A stretch of DNA of 7,752 nt, taken from assembly GCA_021826565.1 (NCBI GenBank), contig JAKAZJ010000073.1:1-7752 (forward strand), written 5' to 3'. The position numbers and the translations under genes are program-made. Source of the stretch: Pseudomonadota bacterium. Its GTDB lineage: Bacteria > Pseudomonadota > Alphaproteobacteria > Acetobacterales > Acetobacteraceae. The first letter of the stretch is position 1; the number at the start of each line of letters is the position of its first letter. This document shows, in pieces, positions 1-5,842 of the stretch. The notes under the pieces were generated by a model that was not told the DNA's origin, did not search any database, and saw nothing but the letters and a program-made list of their open reading frames with translations.

Positions 1-864
1 GATCGAACTGGCGAAGATCGGCGGGATCACGCCGGAGGTGTTGATCTTGAGCGGCATATGGGTGGAATCGCCGCCGAACATCCGGTTGCCCACCTGGCGC
101 TTTGGATATTGCACCGGTACGCGGCGGAACGCGCGCTCCACGAACACGATGAACCCGATCACGCCCACGGCCAGGAAGAAGAAGAACACGATGAACACGC
201 CGGACAGCGCCCCGGTATGTCCCAGTTCCAGCAATGAGGCGAAGGCGCCGGGCAGGTTCGCCACGATCCCCGACATGATGATCAGGCTGATGCCGTTGCC
301 CACGCCGCGGGCGGTGATCTGCTCGCCGAGCCAGGTGAGGAACATGGTCCCGCCCACCAGCGTGACCACCGCGGTGATGATGAACCCGAACCCCGGATGC
401 ACCACCGCCTGGCCGGCCGCGCCATGCATCGATTCCAGCCCCAGCGAGATGCCGTAGGCCTGCACCGTGGCGATCGGCACGGTCAGGTACCGGGTATATT
501 GATTGAGCTTCAGCTGCCCCTGCTGGCCTTCTTTCTTCAAGGCATCCAGGGACGGGATTGCCGCGGTCATCAGCTGGATGATGATGCTGGCGCTGATATA
601 CGGCATGATCGCCAGGGCGAAGACGGTCATCCGCCCCAGCGCGCCGCCCGAGAACATGTCGAACATGCCCAGGATACCGCCGCCGTTCTGGCGCAGCATC
701 TCCGCCATCACGGTCGCGTCCACACCCGGCACGGGGATATAGGTCCCCAGCCGATATACGATCAGCGCGCCGAGCGTGAACCAGATGCGCTGCTTAAGCT
801 CGGTCGCCTTCGAAAAGACGCCAAGGTTGAGATTTGCCGCGAGTTGCTCGGCCGCAGAGGCCAT
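1..864 (-). CDS. secY: Protein translocase subunit SecY, N-terminal two thirds (partial)
   Basis: The first 288 codons are present; the frame runs open off the window edge. Full SecY is about 440 residues with 10 membrane helices. SecY is the pore of the SecYEG channel in the inner membrane. By my hand translation, helix 1 is at about 26-43 and the plug/helix 2 region at 64-100 (FDMFSGGALGRM, then PYISASIIIQL, typical of SecY). Helices 3, 4, 5 and 6 fall near 124-143, 158-178, 191-210 and 221-243. A basic cytoplasmic loop follows (RAFRRVPVQYPKRQVGNRM, 244-262), then STHMPLKINTSGVIPPIFASS at the start of helix 7. The ATG at 864 follows rplO after 28 nt, with AAGGGA upstream. It is the expected last-but-one gene of the spc operon. 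Confidence 0.97.
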   Translation of the reverse strand, partial: MASAAEQLAANLNLGVFSKATELKQRIWFTLGALIVYRLGTYIPVPGVDATVMAEMLRQNGGGILGMFDMFSGGALGRMTVFALAIMPYISASIIIQLMTAAIPSLDALKKEGQQGQLKLNQYTRYLTVPIATVQAYGISLGLESMHGAAGQAVVHPGFGFIITAVVTLVGGTMFLTWLGEQITARGVGNGISLIIMSGIVANLPGAFASLLELGHTGALSGVFIVFFFFLAVGVIGFIVFVERAFRRVPVQYPKRQVGNRMFGGDSTHMPLKINTSGVIPPIFASSI

Positions 865-892
865 GGGGTCGGATCCCTTCCCGCGCCGTGGT

Positions 893-1390
893 TCAGGCTG
901 CCGGCGCCGCTTCCTTTTCCTTCCGCGCCACCGTGGTGGTGACGGTGCCGCCCGCCGCCTGCACCGATGCCACCGCCGCGGCCGAAGCGCCCGAGACCGT
1001 GATGGTCAGCGCCCGTGACGCCGCGCCGCGCGCGAGCAGCCGCACGCCATCCATCTTCTTGCCGCCTCGCACCAGGCCGGCCGTGCGCAGGCTGTCTTCC
1101 GTGATCGGCTGTGCCGCGTCCAGCTTGCCCGCCGCGATCGCGGCTTCCAGCGCCGACAGATTGACCGGCGCGTATTCCTTGCGGAACGGGTTCTTGAACC
1201 CGCGCTTGGGCAAGCGGCGATAGATCGGCATCTGCCCGCCTTCGAAGCCATTGATGGCCACGCCTTCGCGCGCCTTCTGGCCTTTCACGCCCTTGCCGGA
1301 CGTCTTGCCCTTGCCCGAGCCGATGCCGCGCCCGAGCCGCTTCGACTTCAGACGCGCGCCCGGATTGTCGCGCAGCTCGTTGAGTTTCAT
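893..1390 (-). CDS. rplO: 50S ribosomal protein L15
   Basis: This 165-residue L15 starts [22 protein letters not shown]. It has the glycine-rich basic region [21 protein letters not shown] (21-41) that threads into 23S rRNA, then [18 protein letters not shown] (48-65). The C-terminal globular part includes [25 protein letters not shown] (112-136), matching the family signature K-x-LG-x-G-(x)-KALT-type region in a diverged form. L15 is a late 50S assembly protein. The length exceeds the E. coli protein (144) mainly through an Ala/Thr-rich C-terminus ([21 protein letters not shown]). A GGAGGAG lies 10 nt before the ATG, inside rpmD. A 28-nt spacer leads to secY. Confidence 0.97.
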   Translation of the reverse strand: MKLNELRDNPGARLKSKRLGRGIGSGKGKTSGKGVKGQKAREGVAINGFEGGQMPIYRRLPKRGFKNPFRKEYAPVNLSALEAAIAAGKLDAAQPITEDSLRTAGLVRGGKKMDGVRLLARGAASRALTITVSGASAAAVASVQAAGGTVTTTVARKEKEAAPAA

Positions 1391-1391
1391 G

Positions 1392-1592
1392 TCAGGAAAG
1401 CTCCTCCACCTTCACCAGGTGGGCGACGGTGCGGATCATCCCGCGGACCGAGGGCGTATCCTCAAGCTCGCGGGTGCGACGGATCTTGTTCAAGCCCAGC
1501 CCGACCAAGGTTTCCTTCTGGCCCGGCTTGCGGCCGAGCGGGGAGGCGATCTGGGTCACGCGGACCGTCTTCTTGGCCATCGTGTCAGACAT
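1392..1592 (-). CDS. rpmD: 50S ribosomal protein L30
   Basis: This 66-residue L30 has the core [45 protein letters not shown], split here as [15 protein letters not shown] (8-22), [17 protein letters not shown] (29-45) and VRGMI (49-53), all typical of bacterial L30. L30 binds 23S rRNA and is a small peripheral 50S protein. Two starts are possible. The ATG at 1592 has GGAG 7 nt upstream and overlaps rpsE by 8 nt; the ATG at 1580 gives MAKKTVRV (62 residues), closer to the family norm, but has no ribosome binding site nearby. I annotate the longer form on that basis. One base separates the TGA stop from the rplO start. Confidence 0.95.
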   Translation of the reverse strand: MSDTMAKKTVRVTQIASPLGRKPGQKETLVGLGLNKIRRTRELEDTPSVRGMIRTVAHLVKVEELS

Positions 1593-2175
1593 TGGCCGTC
1601 TCCGCCTCGGTCACCGGACCCACGTCACGGCGCGGGCCGAGCAGGTCGGAGACTTTCTTGCCGCGACGATTCGCCACCGAACGCGGGCTGGCACAGGCGG
1701 TGAGCGCCGCGAACGTGGCCTTGACCATGTTATGCGGGTTGCGGCTGCCCAGCGATTTCGCCACCACATCGCCCATGCCGAGGGATTCGAACACCGCGCG
1801 CAGCGGGCCGCCGGCGATGATGCCGGTGCCGGCCGTGGCCGAGCGCAGCACCACGGACCCGGCACCGAAATGACCGGTGACGTCGTGGTGCAAGGTGCGG
1901 CCTTCCTTCATCGGCACCCGGATCATCGCGCGCTTGGCGCGTTCCGTGGCCTTGCGGATGGCTTCGGGGACTTCGCGGGCCTTGCCGGCGCCGTAGCCGA
2001 CGCGGCCCTTCTGGTCGCCCACCACCACCAGCGCGGCGAACGCGAAGCGCCGGCCGCCTTTGACCACCTTCGCCACGCGATTGATGGTGACGAGCTTATC
2101 GACCAGGCCGTCGTCGGACTCGCGATCGGAATCCCGATCGCGCCGGCGTCCGCCTTCCCGTGGTTCACGTGCCAT
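1585..2175 (-). CDS. rpsE: 30S ribosomal protein S5
   Basis: This 196-residue S5 has an N-terminal double-stranded RNA-binding-like domain at about residues 24-90. It contains the conserved [20 protein letters not shown] (31-50), which includes the loop where spectinomycin resistance changes occur in other bacteria. The C-terminal domain carries [20 protein letters not shown] (104-123) and [16 protein letters not shown] (143-158). S5 acts in the 30S body in decoding fidelity and, with S3 and S4, at the mRNA entry. Residues 1-23 are an Arg/Asp-rich charged tail common in alphaproteobacteria. The ATG is 12 nt after rplR, with GAGGA overlapping that gene's stop. It overlaps rpmD by 8 nt. A perfect inverted repeat lies in codons 12-19. 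Confidence 0.98.
   Translation of the reverse strand: MAREPREGGRRRDRDSDRESDDGLVDKLVTINRVAKVVKGGRRFAFAALVVVGDQKGRVGYGAGKAREVPEAIRKATERAKRAMIRVPMKEGRTLHHDVTGHFGAGSVVLRSATAGTGIIAGGPLRAVFESLGMGDVVAKSLGSRNPHNMVKATFAALTACASPRSVANRRGKKVSDLLGPRRDVGPVTEAETANV
1600..1603 (-). promoter_or_regulatory. Ribosome binding site favouring the longer rpmD start
   Basis: GGAG in the mRNA sense, 7 nt before the ATG at 1592 and inside the rpsE end. It lies 19 nt from the alternative ATG at 1580, too far to serve it, so it decides between the two starts. Confidence 0.55.
2121..2142 (-). other. Perfect inverted repeat in the 5' coding region of rpsE
   Basis: CGCGATCGG and CCGATCGCG are exact reverse complements separated by 4 nt, giving a 9-bp stem with a tetraloop. 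In the mRNA it begins 33 nt after the start codon and covers codons 12-19 (R D R D S D R plus the first base of E). It may be a by-product of alternating Arg (CGC/CGG) and Asp (GAT) codons. It could also slow early elongation or take part in feedback control. Confidence 0.5.
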
Positions 2176-2187
2176 GCGTCGGATTCC

Positions 2188-2550
2188 TCAAAACGAGAGT
2201 CCGCCCTCACGGGCGGCTTCGGCCAGCGCCTTGACGCGGCCGTGATAGAGATAGGCGCCGCGATCGAACACCACTTCCGTGATGCCCGCGGCCAGCGCGC
2301 GTTCGGCGACCAGCTTGCCAACCGCCGACGCGGCGGCCTTGTCGGCGCCGGTACGCAGACCCGTGCGCAAATCCTTGTCCAGCGAACACGCCGCCGCCAG
2401 GGTCCGGCCCTGCACGTCGTCGATCACCTGGGCATAGATATTCTTGCCCGAACGGAAGACCGACAGCCGCGGCCGACCGCCGCTTTTCTGCCGGAGCGAG
2501 AACCGCAGGCGCGTGCGCCGGCGGTCCCGCAGGTCCTGGACCACGCTCAT
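2188..2550 (-). CDS. rplR: 50S ribosomal protein L18
   Basis: This 120-residue L18 has a basic N-terminal segment ([15 protein letters not shown], 8-22), then [21 protein letters not shown] (25-45), the family hallmark, and a C-terminal [32 protein letters not shown] end (93-120). L18 binds 5S rRNA together with L5 and L25 and helps anchor the 5S particle in the central protuberance. The gene overlaps rplF by 4 nt. A purine-rich stretch (AAGGAAGG) in the rplF end lies about 9 nt upstream of the ATG. Its TGA stop forms part of the GAGGA ribosome binding site of rpsE. Length and motifs are all normal. Confidence 0.98.
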   Translation of the reverse strand: MSVVQDLRDRRRTRLRFSLRQKSGGRPRLSVFRSGKNIYAQVIDDVQGRTLAAACSLDKDLRTGLRTGADKAAASAVGKLVAERALAAGITEVVFDRGAYLYHGRVKALAEAAREGGLSF

Positions 2551-3080
2551 TTCTTCTTGCCTTCCTTCCGCCGGATCGTCTCATCGGCGTACCGTACGCC
2601 CTTGCCCTTGTACGGTTCGGGACCACGAAAGGCGCGGATCTCGGCGGCTACCTGGCCGACCAGACGGCAATCCGTGCCCTCCACCTTGACCGAAGTGGGA
2701 CGCTCGCAGGTGATCTTGATCCCGGTGGGGATCGGATAGACCACGTCGTGCGAATAGCCCAGATTCATCACCAGCCGGTCGCCCTGCACCGCGGCGCGAT
2801 AGCCGGTGCCGGTGATCTCCATCGCGCGCGAGAACCCCTGCGACACGCCCTTGACCATGTTCGCGACATGGGAGCGCGTGGTGCCCCACATCATCCGCGC
2901 CTGGCGCGTGCCCCCCTTGGGGGCGACGGTGACGCGGTTGCCCTCGACCTTGGTATCGACCAGATCGGTGAGCGTCAGGCCAAGTTCGCCGAGCTTGCCC
3001 TTGGCGGTCAGCCGGCCGCCGGCAATGGCGACCTGCACGCCCGCGGGAATTTCGACCGGGTATTTGCCGACACGTGACAT
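2547..3080 (-). CDS. rplF: 50S ribosomal protein L6
   Basis: This 177-residue protein has the normal L6 length. The frame is open further upstream into rpsH, but [17 protein letters not shown] is the family start and GGGGAG sits 7 nt before it. L6 has two homologous domains: the N-terminal one runs to about residue 80 ([20 protein letters not shown] at 64-83 is conserved) and the C-terminal one carries the signature [12 protein letters not shown] (153-164). L6 binds 23S rRNA helix 97 near the sarcin-ricin loop and the elongation factor site. The C-terminus is strongly basic (RRKEGKKK). The TGA stop overlaps the rplR start by 4 nt (ATGA). Confidence 0.98.
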   Translation of the reverse strand: MSRVGKYPVEIPAGVQVAIAGGRLTAKGKLGELGLTLTDLVDTKVEGNRVTVAPKGGTRQARMMWGTTRSHVANMVKGVSQGFSRAMEITGTGYRAAVQGDRLVMNLGYSHDVVYPIPTGIKITCERPTSVKVEGTDCRLVGQVAAEIRAFRGPEPYKGKGVRYADETIRRKEGKKK

Positions 3081-3093
3081 GATCCGGCTCCCC

Positions 3094-3492
3094 TCAGAAC
3101 ACGCGGCAGAGGACTTCGCCGCCAACATTGGCGGCGCGGGCCTCGGCATCGCTCATCACGCCACGCGGCGTGGACAGGATGGACACGCCCAATCCGGCAT
3201 AGACCCGCGGCAGGTCCTTGATCGCGGAATAGACGCGGCGGCCGGGCTTGGAAACGCGATGGATTTCCTTGATGACCGGCTCGCCTTCGTTATATTTCAG
3301 CTCGATGCGCAGCTGCGCCACGCCGGGGCGGAGTTCCTCGGCGGCGAAGCCACGGATGTAGCCTTCGCGCTTCAGCACATCCAGCACGTTGGCGCGGAAC
3401 CGCGACGCCGGCGCCACGCAGGACGAATGCCGGGCGTGCTGGGCGTTGCGGATGCGGGTGAGCATGTCACCCAGGGGATCGGACATCGACAT
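3094..3492 (-). CDS. rpsH: 30S ribosomal protein S8
   Basis: This 132-residue S8 starts [18 protein letters not shown]. It contains [20 protein letters not shown] (30-49) and the C-terminal RNA-binding signature [13 protein letters not shown] (107-119), ending [10 protein letters not shown]8 is a primary binder of the 16S rRNA central domain. In E. coli it is also the translational repressor of the spc operon, through a site near the rplE start. Whether such a site exists here is doubtful (see findings). The ATG at 3492 is preferred over the one two codons later because GGGGGA lies 6 nt upstream and the longer form matches the family. The TGA stop is followed by a 13-nt spacer to rplF. Confidence 0.98.
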   Translation of the reverse strand: MSMSDPLGDMLTRIRNAQHARHSSCVAPASRFRANVLDVLKREGYIRGFAAEELRPGVAQLRIELKYNEGEPVIKEIHRVSKPGRRVYSAIKDLPRVYAGLGVSILSTPRGVMSDAEARAANVGGEVLCRVF

Positions 3493-3504
3493 GGTGCTTC
3501 CCCC

Positions 3505-3810
3505 CTACCAGCTCGCCTTGACCATGCCGGGGATCTGCCCCGCCGAGGCCAAGTCGCGCAACACGATGCGCGAGAGCTTGAACTTGCGATAATTGCCGCG
3601 CGAGCGGCCGGTCAACTCGCAACGCAGCCGCACCCGCACCTTGGCGCCGTTGCGCGGCAACTGCGCCAGCTTCAGCGAGGCGTTGAATCGGTCTTCCACC
3701 GGCAGCGAACGATCCATCACGATCGCCTTCAGCCCGGCCCGCTTGCCTTTGTCGCGTGCCGCCAGGCGTACCCGGTGGTTATTGCGATTGACCTGGGAGG
3801 TCTTGGCCAT
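3505..3810 (-). CDS. rpsN: 30S ribosomal protein S14 (long, zinc-independent form)
   Basis: This 101-residue S14 has the length of the classical C-minus form. It starts [13 protein letters not shown] and has the S14 signature at residues 63-82 ([20 protein letters not shown]), ending [11 protein letters not shown]. There are no paired CxxC motifs (a single Cys at 64), so it should not bind zinc, unlike the roughly 61-residue S14 type found in many Gram-positives. S14 is assembled late into the 30S head, next to S3 and S10. The start is supported by AAGGA 6 nt before the ATG. The stop is TAG, followed by a 12-nt spacer to rpsH. Confidence 0.98.
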   Translation of the reverse strand: MAKTSQVNRNNHRVRLAARDKGKRAGLKAIVMDRSLPVEDRFNASLKLAQLPRNGAKVRVRLRCELTGRSRGNYRKFKLSRIVLRDLASAGQIPGMVKASW

Positions 3811-3816
3811 TCTCTG

Positions 3817-3821
3817 TCCTT
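3817..3821 (-). promoter_or_regulatory. Ribosome binding site of rpsN
   Basis: AAGGA in the mRNA sense, 6 nt before the ATG at 3810. Because rpsN follows the only sizeable gap in the cluster, this gene probably relies on its own initiation signal more than its overlapping neighbours do. Confidence 0.65.
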
Positions 3822-3838
3822 GCCTGTGGAACCTGTCA

Positions 3839-3860
3839 GGAAACGCCCTGGCGGTTTTCC
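3839..3860 (-). other. Bulged hairpin in the rplE-rpsN spacer
   Basis: The 54-nt gap between rplE and rpsN (3811-3864) is the largest in the cluster. Read in the mRNA sense, GGAAA pairs with TTTCC. After a 2-nt bulge (AC), CGC pairs with GCG around a CAGG loop. This gives 8 pairs in two blocks. No T-run follows, so it is not an intrinsic terminator. It might be an RNA processing or stability element, or chance structure in GC-rich DNA. No promoter motif was recognised in the gap. Confidence 0.35.
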
Positions 3861-3864
3861 GAAC

Positions 3865-4638
3865 TCACGCCGCAAACGGAAGATCGAACGCCTTGAGCAG
3901 CGCCTTCGCTTCCGCATCCGTCTTCGCCGTGGTGACGAACACGATGTCCATCCCGCGGATATCATCAACCTGGTCGTAGTTGATCTCGGGGAAAATAATC
4001 TGCTCCCGAAGACCCATCGCGAAATTGCCGCGCCCGTCGAAGCCCTTGCCGGTGATGCCGCGGAAATCGCGCACCCGCGGCAGGGCGATGGTGATCAGCC
4101 GGTCGATGAATTCGTACATGCGCGCCTTGCGCAGCGTCACCTTGCAGCCGATCGGCAGACCCTTGCGGATCTTGAACCCCGCGATCGCCTTCTTCGCCAG
4201 CGTCTTCACCGCCTTCTGCCCGGCGATCGCGCCAAGCTCGGACACGGCTGCGTCCAGCTTCTTCTGATCGCCGCTCGCCTCACCCACGCCCATGTTCACG
4301 ACCACTTTCGTGAGCTTCGGCACCTGCATCGGGTTGGCGTAGTTGAACTCGGCGGTCAGCTTGGCGCGGACCTCATCCAGATAGCGTTGCAGCAGCCGCG
4401 GCGTCTGCTCGGGCGAAGCCTTGGGGGCCGCCGCGTTGGGATCGATCTGCACCTTCTCCCGCGCCGCGCGCGGCAACGGCGCACCGGCGCCGCCACGGGC
4501 GCTGGTCCCGGTTGCCGAGGTCTTGCCGGCCGGACGCGCGCCACCCTTGGCCGCGCCGCCCTTGGCAGACCCTTTGGCGCCGCCCTTGGCGCCACCCTTT
4601 GCCGGCGGCTTGCCGCCCTTGCCTTTGGTTCCGCTCAT
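3865..4638 (-). CDS. rplE: 50S ribosomal protein L5 with long Gly/Ala/Lys-rich N-terminal extension
   Basis: At 257 residues this is far longer than typical bacterial L5 (about 179). Residues 79-257 form a complete L5: [20 protein letters not shown] (81-100), [18 protein letters not shown] (104-121), [17 protein letters not shown] (154-170), [19 protein letters not shown] (191-209) and REQIIFPEI (211-219). L5 binds 5S rRNA in the central protuberance and contacts the P-site tRNA. Residues 1-78 are extra: no acidic residue in 1-60, 9 Lys, 4 Arg and 17 Gly, with five AKGG-like units at 13-33. The ATG at 4638 is supported by GAGGG 8 nt upstream and a 4-nt spacing from rplX. The only credible internal alternative is a GTG at residue 63, which would give 195 residues. 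The extension looks translated but its role is unknown. Confidence 0.96.
   Translation of the reverse strand: MSGTKGKGGKPPAKGGAKGGAKGSAKGGAAKGGARPAGKTSATGTSARGGAGAPLPRAAREKVQIDPNAAAPKASPEQTPRLLQRYLDEVRAKLTAEFNYANPMQVPKLTKVVVNMGVGEASGDQKKLDAAVSELGAIAGQKAVKTLAKKAIAGFKIRKGLPIGCKVTLRKARMYEFIDRLITIALPRVRDFRGITGKGFDGRGNFAMGLREQIIFPEINYDQVDDIRGMDIVFVTTAKTDAEAKALLKAFDLPFAA
4540..4602 (-). repeat. Degenerate 12-nt tandem repeat coding for AKGG units in L5
   Basis: In the rplE frame the units are GCA AAG GGT GGC, GCC AAG GGC GGC, GCC AAA GGG TCT, GCC AAG GGC GGC, then a spare GCG codon and GCC AAG GGT GGC. They encode [21 protein letters not shown] (residues 13-33). Most differences between copies are synonymous third-base changes. 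That suggests expansion by slippage followed by selection to keep the peptide, although GC bias alone could also favour these codons. Confidence 0.8.
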
Positions 4639-4642
4639 CGCC

Positions 4643-4963
4643 TCAGCCCTCGATCACCTGGCCGGTGGCCTTGGCCACCCGCACCTTGCGTCCGTCGTCC
4701 AGCATCCGGAACCCGACCTTGGTGGGCTGCTCGCTTTTCGGGTCGATCAGCTTCAGGTTGGACAGATGGATCGACGCCTCTTCCGAACGGATGCCGCCCG
4801 GTTCCTTCATGCCTTGCGGCTTCTTGTGCTTGCGGACCATGTTCACGCCCGCCACCACCGCGCGTTCGGCGCGCGGGAACACGCGCAGCACCTCACCGCG
4901 AATGCCCTTGGACGTGCCGGTAATCACCAGCACGGTATCGCCCTTGCGAATGCGCGCGGCCAT
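4643..4963 (-). CDS. rplX: 50S ribosomal protein L24
   Basis: This 106-residue L24 starts [20 protein letters not shown], which is the KOW motif at the head of the family (residues 6-33). It continues with [15 protein letters not shown] (36-50), diagnostic for bacterial L24, then [16 protein letters not shown] (55-70). L24 is one of the two assembly-initiator proteins of the 50S subunit and binds the 5' end of 23S rRNA near the tunnel exit. The frame is open upstream through rplN, but the ATG at 4963 has the strongest ribosome binding site of the window (GGAGGT, 6 nt away) and shares one base with the rplN stop (TGATG). The TGA stop is 4 nt from the rplE start. Confidence 0.98.
   Translation of the reverse strand: MAARIRKGDTVLVITGTSKGIRGEVLRVFPRAERAVVAGVNMVRKHKKPQGMKEPGGIRSEEASIHLSNLKLIDPKSEQPTKVGFRMLDDGRKVRVAKATGQVIEG
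4647..4651 (-). promoter_or_regulatory. Ribosome binding site supporting the long rplE start
   Basis: GAGGG in the mRNA sense, 8 nt before the ATG at 4638 and within the last codons of rplX. It supports initiation at the upstream start, which includes the Gly/Ala/Lys-rich extension of L5. Confidence 0.6.
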
Positions 4964-5331
4964 CAGATGACCTCCGGCGCGAGGGAAATGATCTTCATGA
5001 ACTTGCGTCCGCGCAGTTCGCGCACCACCGGCCCGAAAATGCGGGTGCCGATCGGTTCCTGCTGCTTGTTGATCAGCACCGCGGCGTTGCGATCGAAGCG
5101 GATCGCGCTGCCGTCCTGACGCCGCACCGGAAACCGGGTGCGCACGATCACCGCCTGGTGCACATCGCCCTTCTTCACCTTGCCGCGCGGAATGGCTTCC
5201 TTGACGGACACCACGATCACATCGCCCACGCTGGCGGTGCGCCGGCGCGTGCCGCCCAGCACCTTGATGCACTGCACGCGACGGGCGCCGGAATTGTCGG
5301 CCACGTCCAGGTTCGTCTCGACCGAGATCAT
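4963..5331 (-). CDS. rplN: 50S ribosomal protein L14
   Basis: This 122-residue protein has the exact usual length of L14. The frame is open 11 codons further upstream, but [18 protein letters not shown] matches the family start and a GGAG lies 7 nt before this ATG, so 5331 is the start. The conserved features are [16 protein letters not shown] (12-27), the L14 signature region with [20 protein letters not shown] (37-56), and the C-terminal FGPVVRELR (99-107). L14 binds 23S rRNA with L19 and forms an intersubunit bridge to 16S rRNA. In E. coli rplN heads the spc operon behind its own promoter; here the 4-nt overlap with rpsQ leaves no spacer for one. A promoter inside the rpsQ coding sequence cannot be excluded. 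Confidence 0.98.
   Translation of the reverse strand: MISVETNLDVADNSGARRVQCIKVLGGTRRRTASVGDVIVVSVKEAIPRGKVKKGDVHQAVIVRTRFPVRRQDGSAIRFDRNAAVLINKQQEPIGTRIFGPVVRELRGRKFMKIISLAPEVI
4970..4975 (-). promoter_or_regulatory. Strong ribosome binding site of rplX
   Basis: GGAGGT in the mRNA sense, with 6 nt to the rplX ATG. It lies in the last codons of rplN (encoding Pro-Glu-Val). It is the closest match to the anti-Shine-Dalgarno consensus that I found here, and it fixes the L24 start. Confidence 0.8.
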
Positions 5332-5606
5332 GCCGCTTCTCCGCTGACCGGAGCGGCGCCCCAAAGCAGGGTGCCGTTACGCTCGATCACCTGCCAGGTC
5401 TTCCGCTTGCTGATCGGCCGACATTCCTCGATCCGCACAAGATCGCCGACCTTGCACAAATTCGCTTCGTCATGCGCCGCGTATTTCTTCGAGCGACGGA
5501 TGAACTTCTTGTACAGCGGGTGCATCACGCGCCGATCGACAAGCACCGTCACGGTCTTGTCCATCTTGTCGCTGGTGACCCGGCCGGTCAGAACGCGCCT
5601 AGGCAT
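5328..5606 (-). CDS. rpsQ: 30S ribosomal protein S17
   Basis: This 92-residue S17 starts [21 protein letters not shown], the conserved OB-fold opening, continues with [19 protein letters not shown] (29-47), and carries the S17 signature [18 protein letters not shown] (54-71). S17 is a primary 16S rRNA-binding protein of the 5' domain of the 30S subunit. The last dozen residues ([11 protein letters not shown]) form a short extra tail beyond the core, a normal variation. A purine tract (GGGGAC) lies in the 14-nt spacer before the ATG. The TGA stop overlaps the rplN start by 4 nt (ATGA), which suggests termination-reinitiation coupling across the boundary between the S10 and spc operons. Confidence 0.98.
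   Translation of the reverse strand: MPRRVLTGRVTSDKMDKTVTVLVDRRVMHPLYKKFIRRSKKYAAHDEANLCKVGDLVRIEECRPISKRKTWQVIERNGTLLWGAAPVSGEAA
5339..5342 (-). promoter_or_regulatory. Ribosome binding site of rplN
   Basis: GGAG in the mRNA sense, 7 nt before the ATG at 5331 and inside the 3' end of rpsQ. It decides the start: the upstream in-frame ATG at 5364 is not family-like and would extend L14 into rpsQ by 11 residues. Confidence 0.7.
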
Positions 5607-5620
5607 CTGTGTCAGTCCCC

Positions 5621-5842
5621 TTACGAACGCGCCGCGCCGGCGACAGCCGCGCGTTCGCCCATGATCGTCTTCACCCGCGCGATCTCGCGCCGCACCGCGC
5701 CAACCCGGGCGATGCCTTCGTTCTGGCCCTGCGCGCGCTGGAACCGCAGATTGAACTGCTCCTTGCGCAGGCTGATAAGCATCTCGGTCAGCTCATCCGC
5801 GGTCTTGGTCCGCACGTCGGAGGCCTTCGCTTCCTTCGCCAT
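5621..5842 (-). CDS. rpmC: 50S ribosomal protein L29
   Basis: This 73-residue protein starts [18 protein letters not shown]. The frame stays open well upstream inside rplP, but the ATG at 5842 is chosen because the L29 family begins there and because it overlaps the rplP stop as TGATG. The core matches the two-helix L29 fold: [20 protein letters not shown] (25-34 region), the family-typical RxQxAxGQ-like stretch [10 protein letters not shown] (34-43), then [14 protein letters not shown] (51-64). A short Ala-rich tail follows, a little longer than the E. coli protein (63 residues). L29 sits next to the exit tunnel with L23, where trigger factor and SRP dock. The stop is TAA; rpsQ follows after 14 nt. 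Confidence 0.97.
   Translation of the reverse strand: MAKEAKASDVRTKTADELTEMLISLRKEQFNLRFQRAQGQNEGIARVGAVRREIARVKTIMGERAAVAGAARS

Noticed and set aside
38..942. Overlapping plus-strand open frames opposite secY.
   Set aside because: The minus-strand reading gives a clear SecY across this whole region, so these are shadows.
1429..2739. A 436-codon open frame on the plus strand.
   Set aside because: Antisense to rpmD, rpsE, rplR and part of rplF. It is low complexity and Arg/His/Ala-rich, and is explained by GC bias, not by a gene.
3081..3149. Upstream in-frame extension of L6 by 23 residues.
   Set aside because: It overlaps the conserved end of rpsH, and the MSRVGKYP start has its own ribosome binding site.
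3839..3860. Intrinsic terminator after rplE.
   Set aside because: The hairpin has only two short stem blocks and is followed by TGACAGG, not a T-run. A terminator here would also cut the spc operon in the middle.
4540..4602. CRISPR-like or mobile-element repeat.
   Set aside because: The repeat unit is 12 nt with no spacers, lies in frame within rplE, and varies synonymously. It is a coding low-complexity repeat.
2806..4923. A 705-codon open frame on the plus strand.
   Set aside because: It runs antisense through rplF, rpsH, rpsN and rplE, all of which are unmistakable. In very GC-rich DNA, stop codons are rare in the frame opposite biased codons. The product is His/Arg/Ala-rich with no recognisable domain.
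4964..5272. Upstream in-frame extension of L24 to 209 residues.
   Set aside because: The added part is an out-of-frame reading of rplN. The strong GGAGGT site and family start place L24 at 4963.
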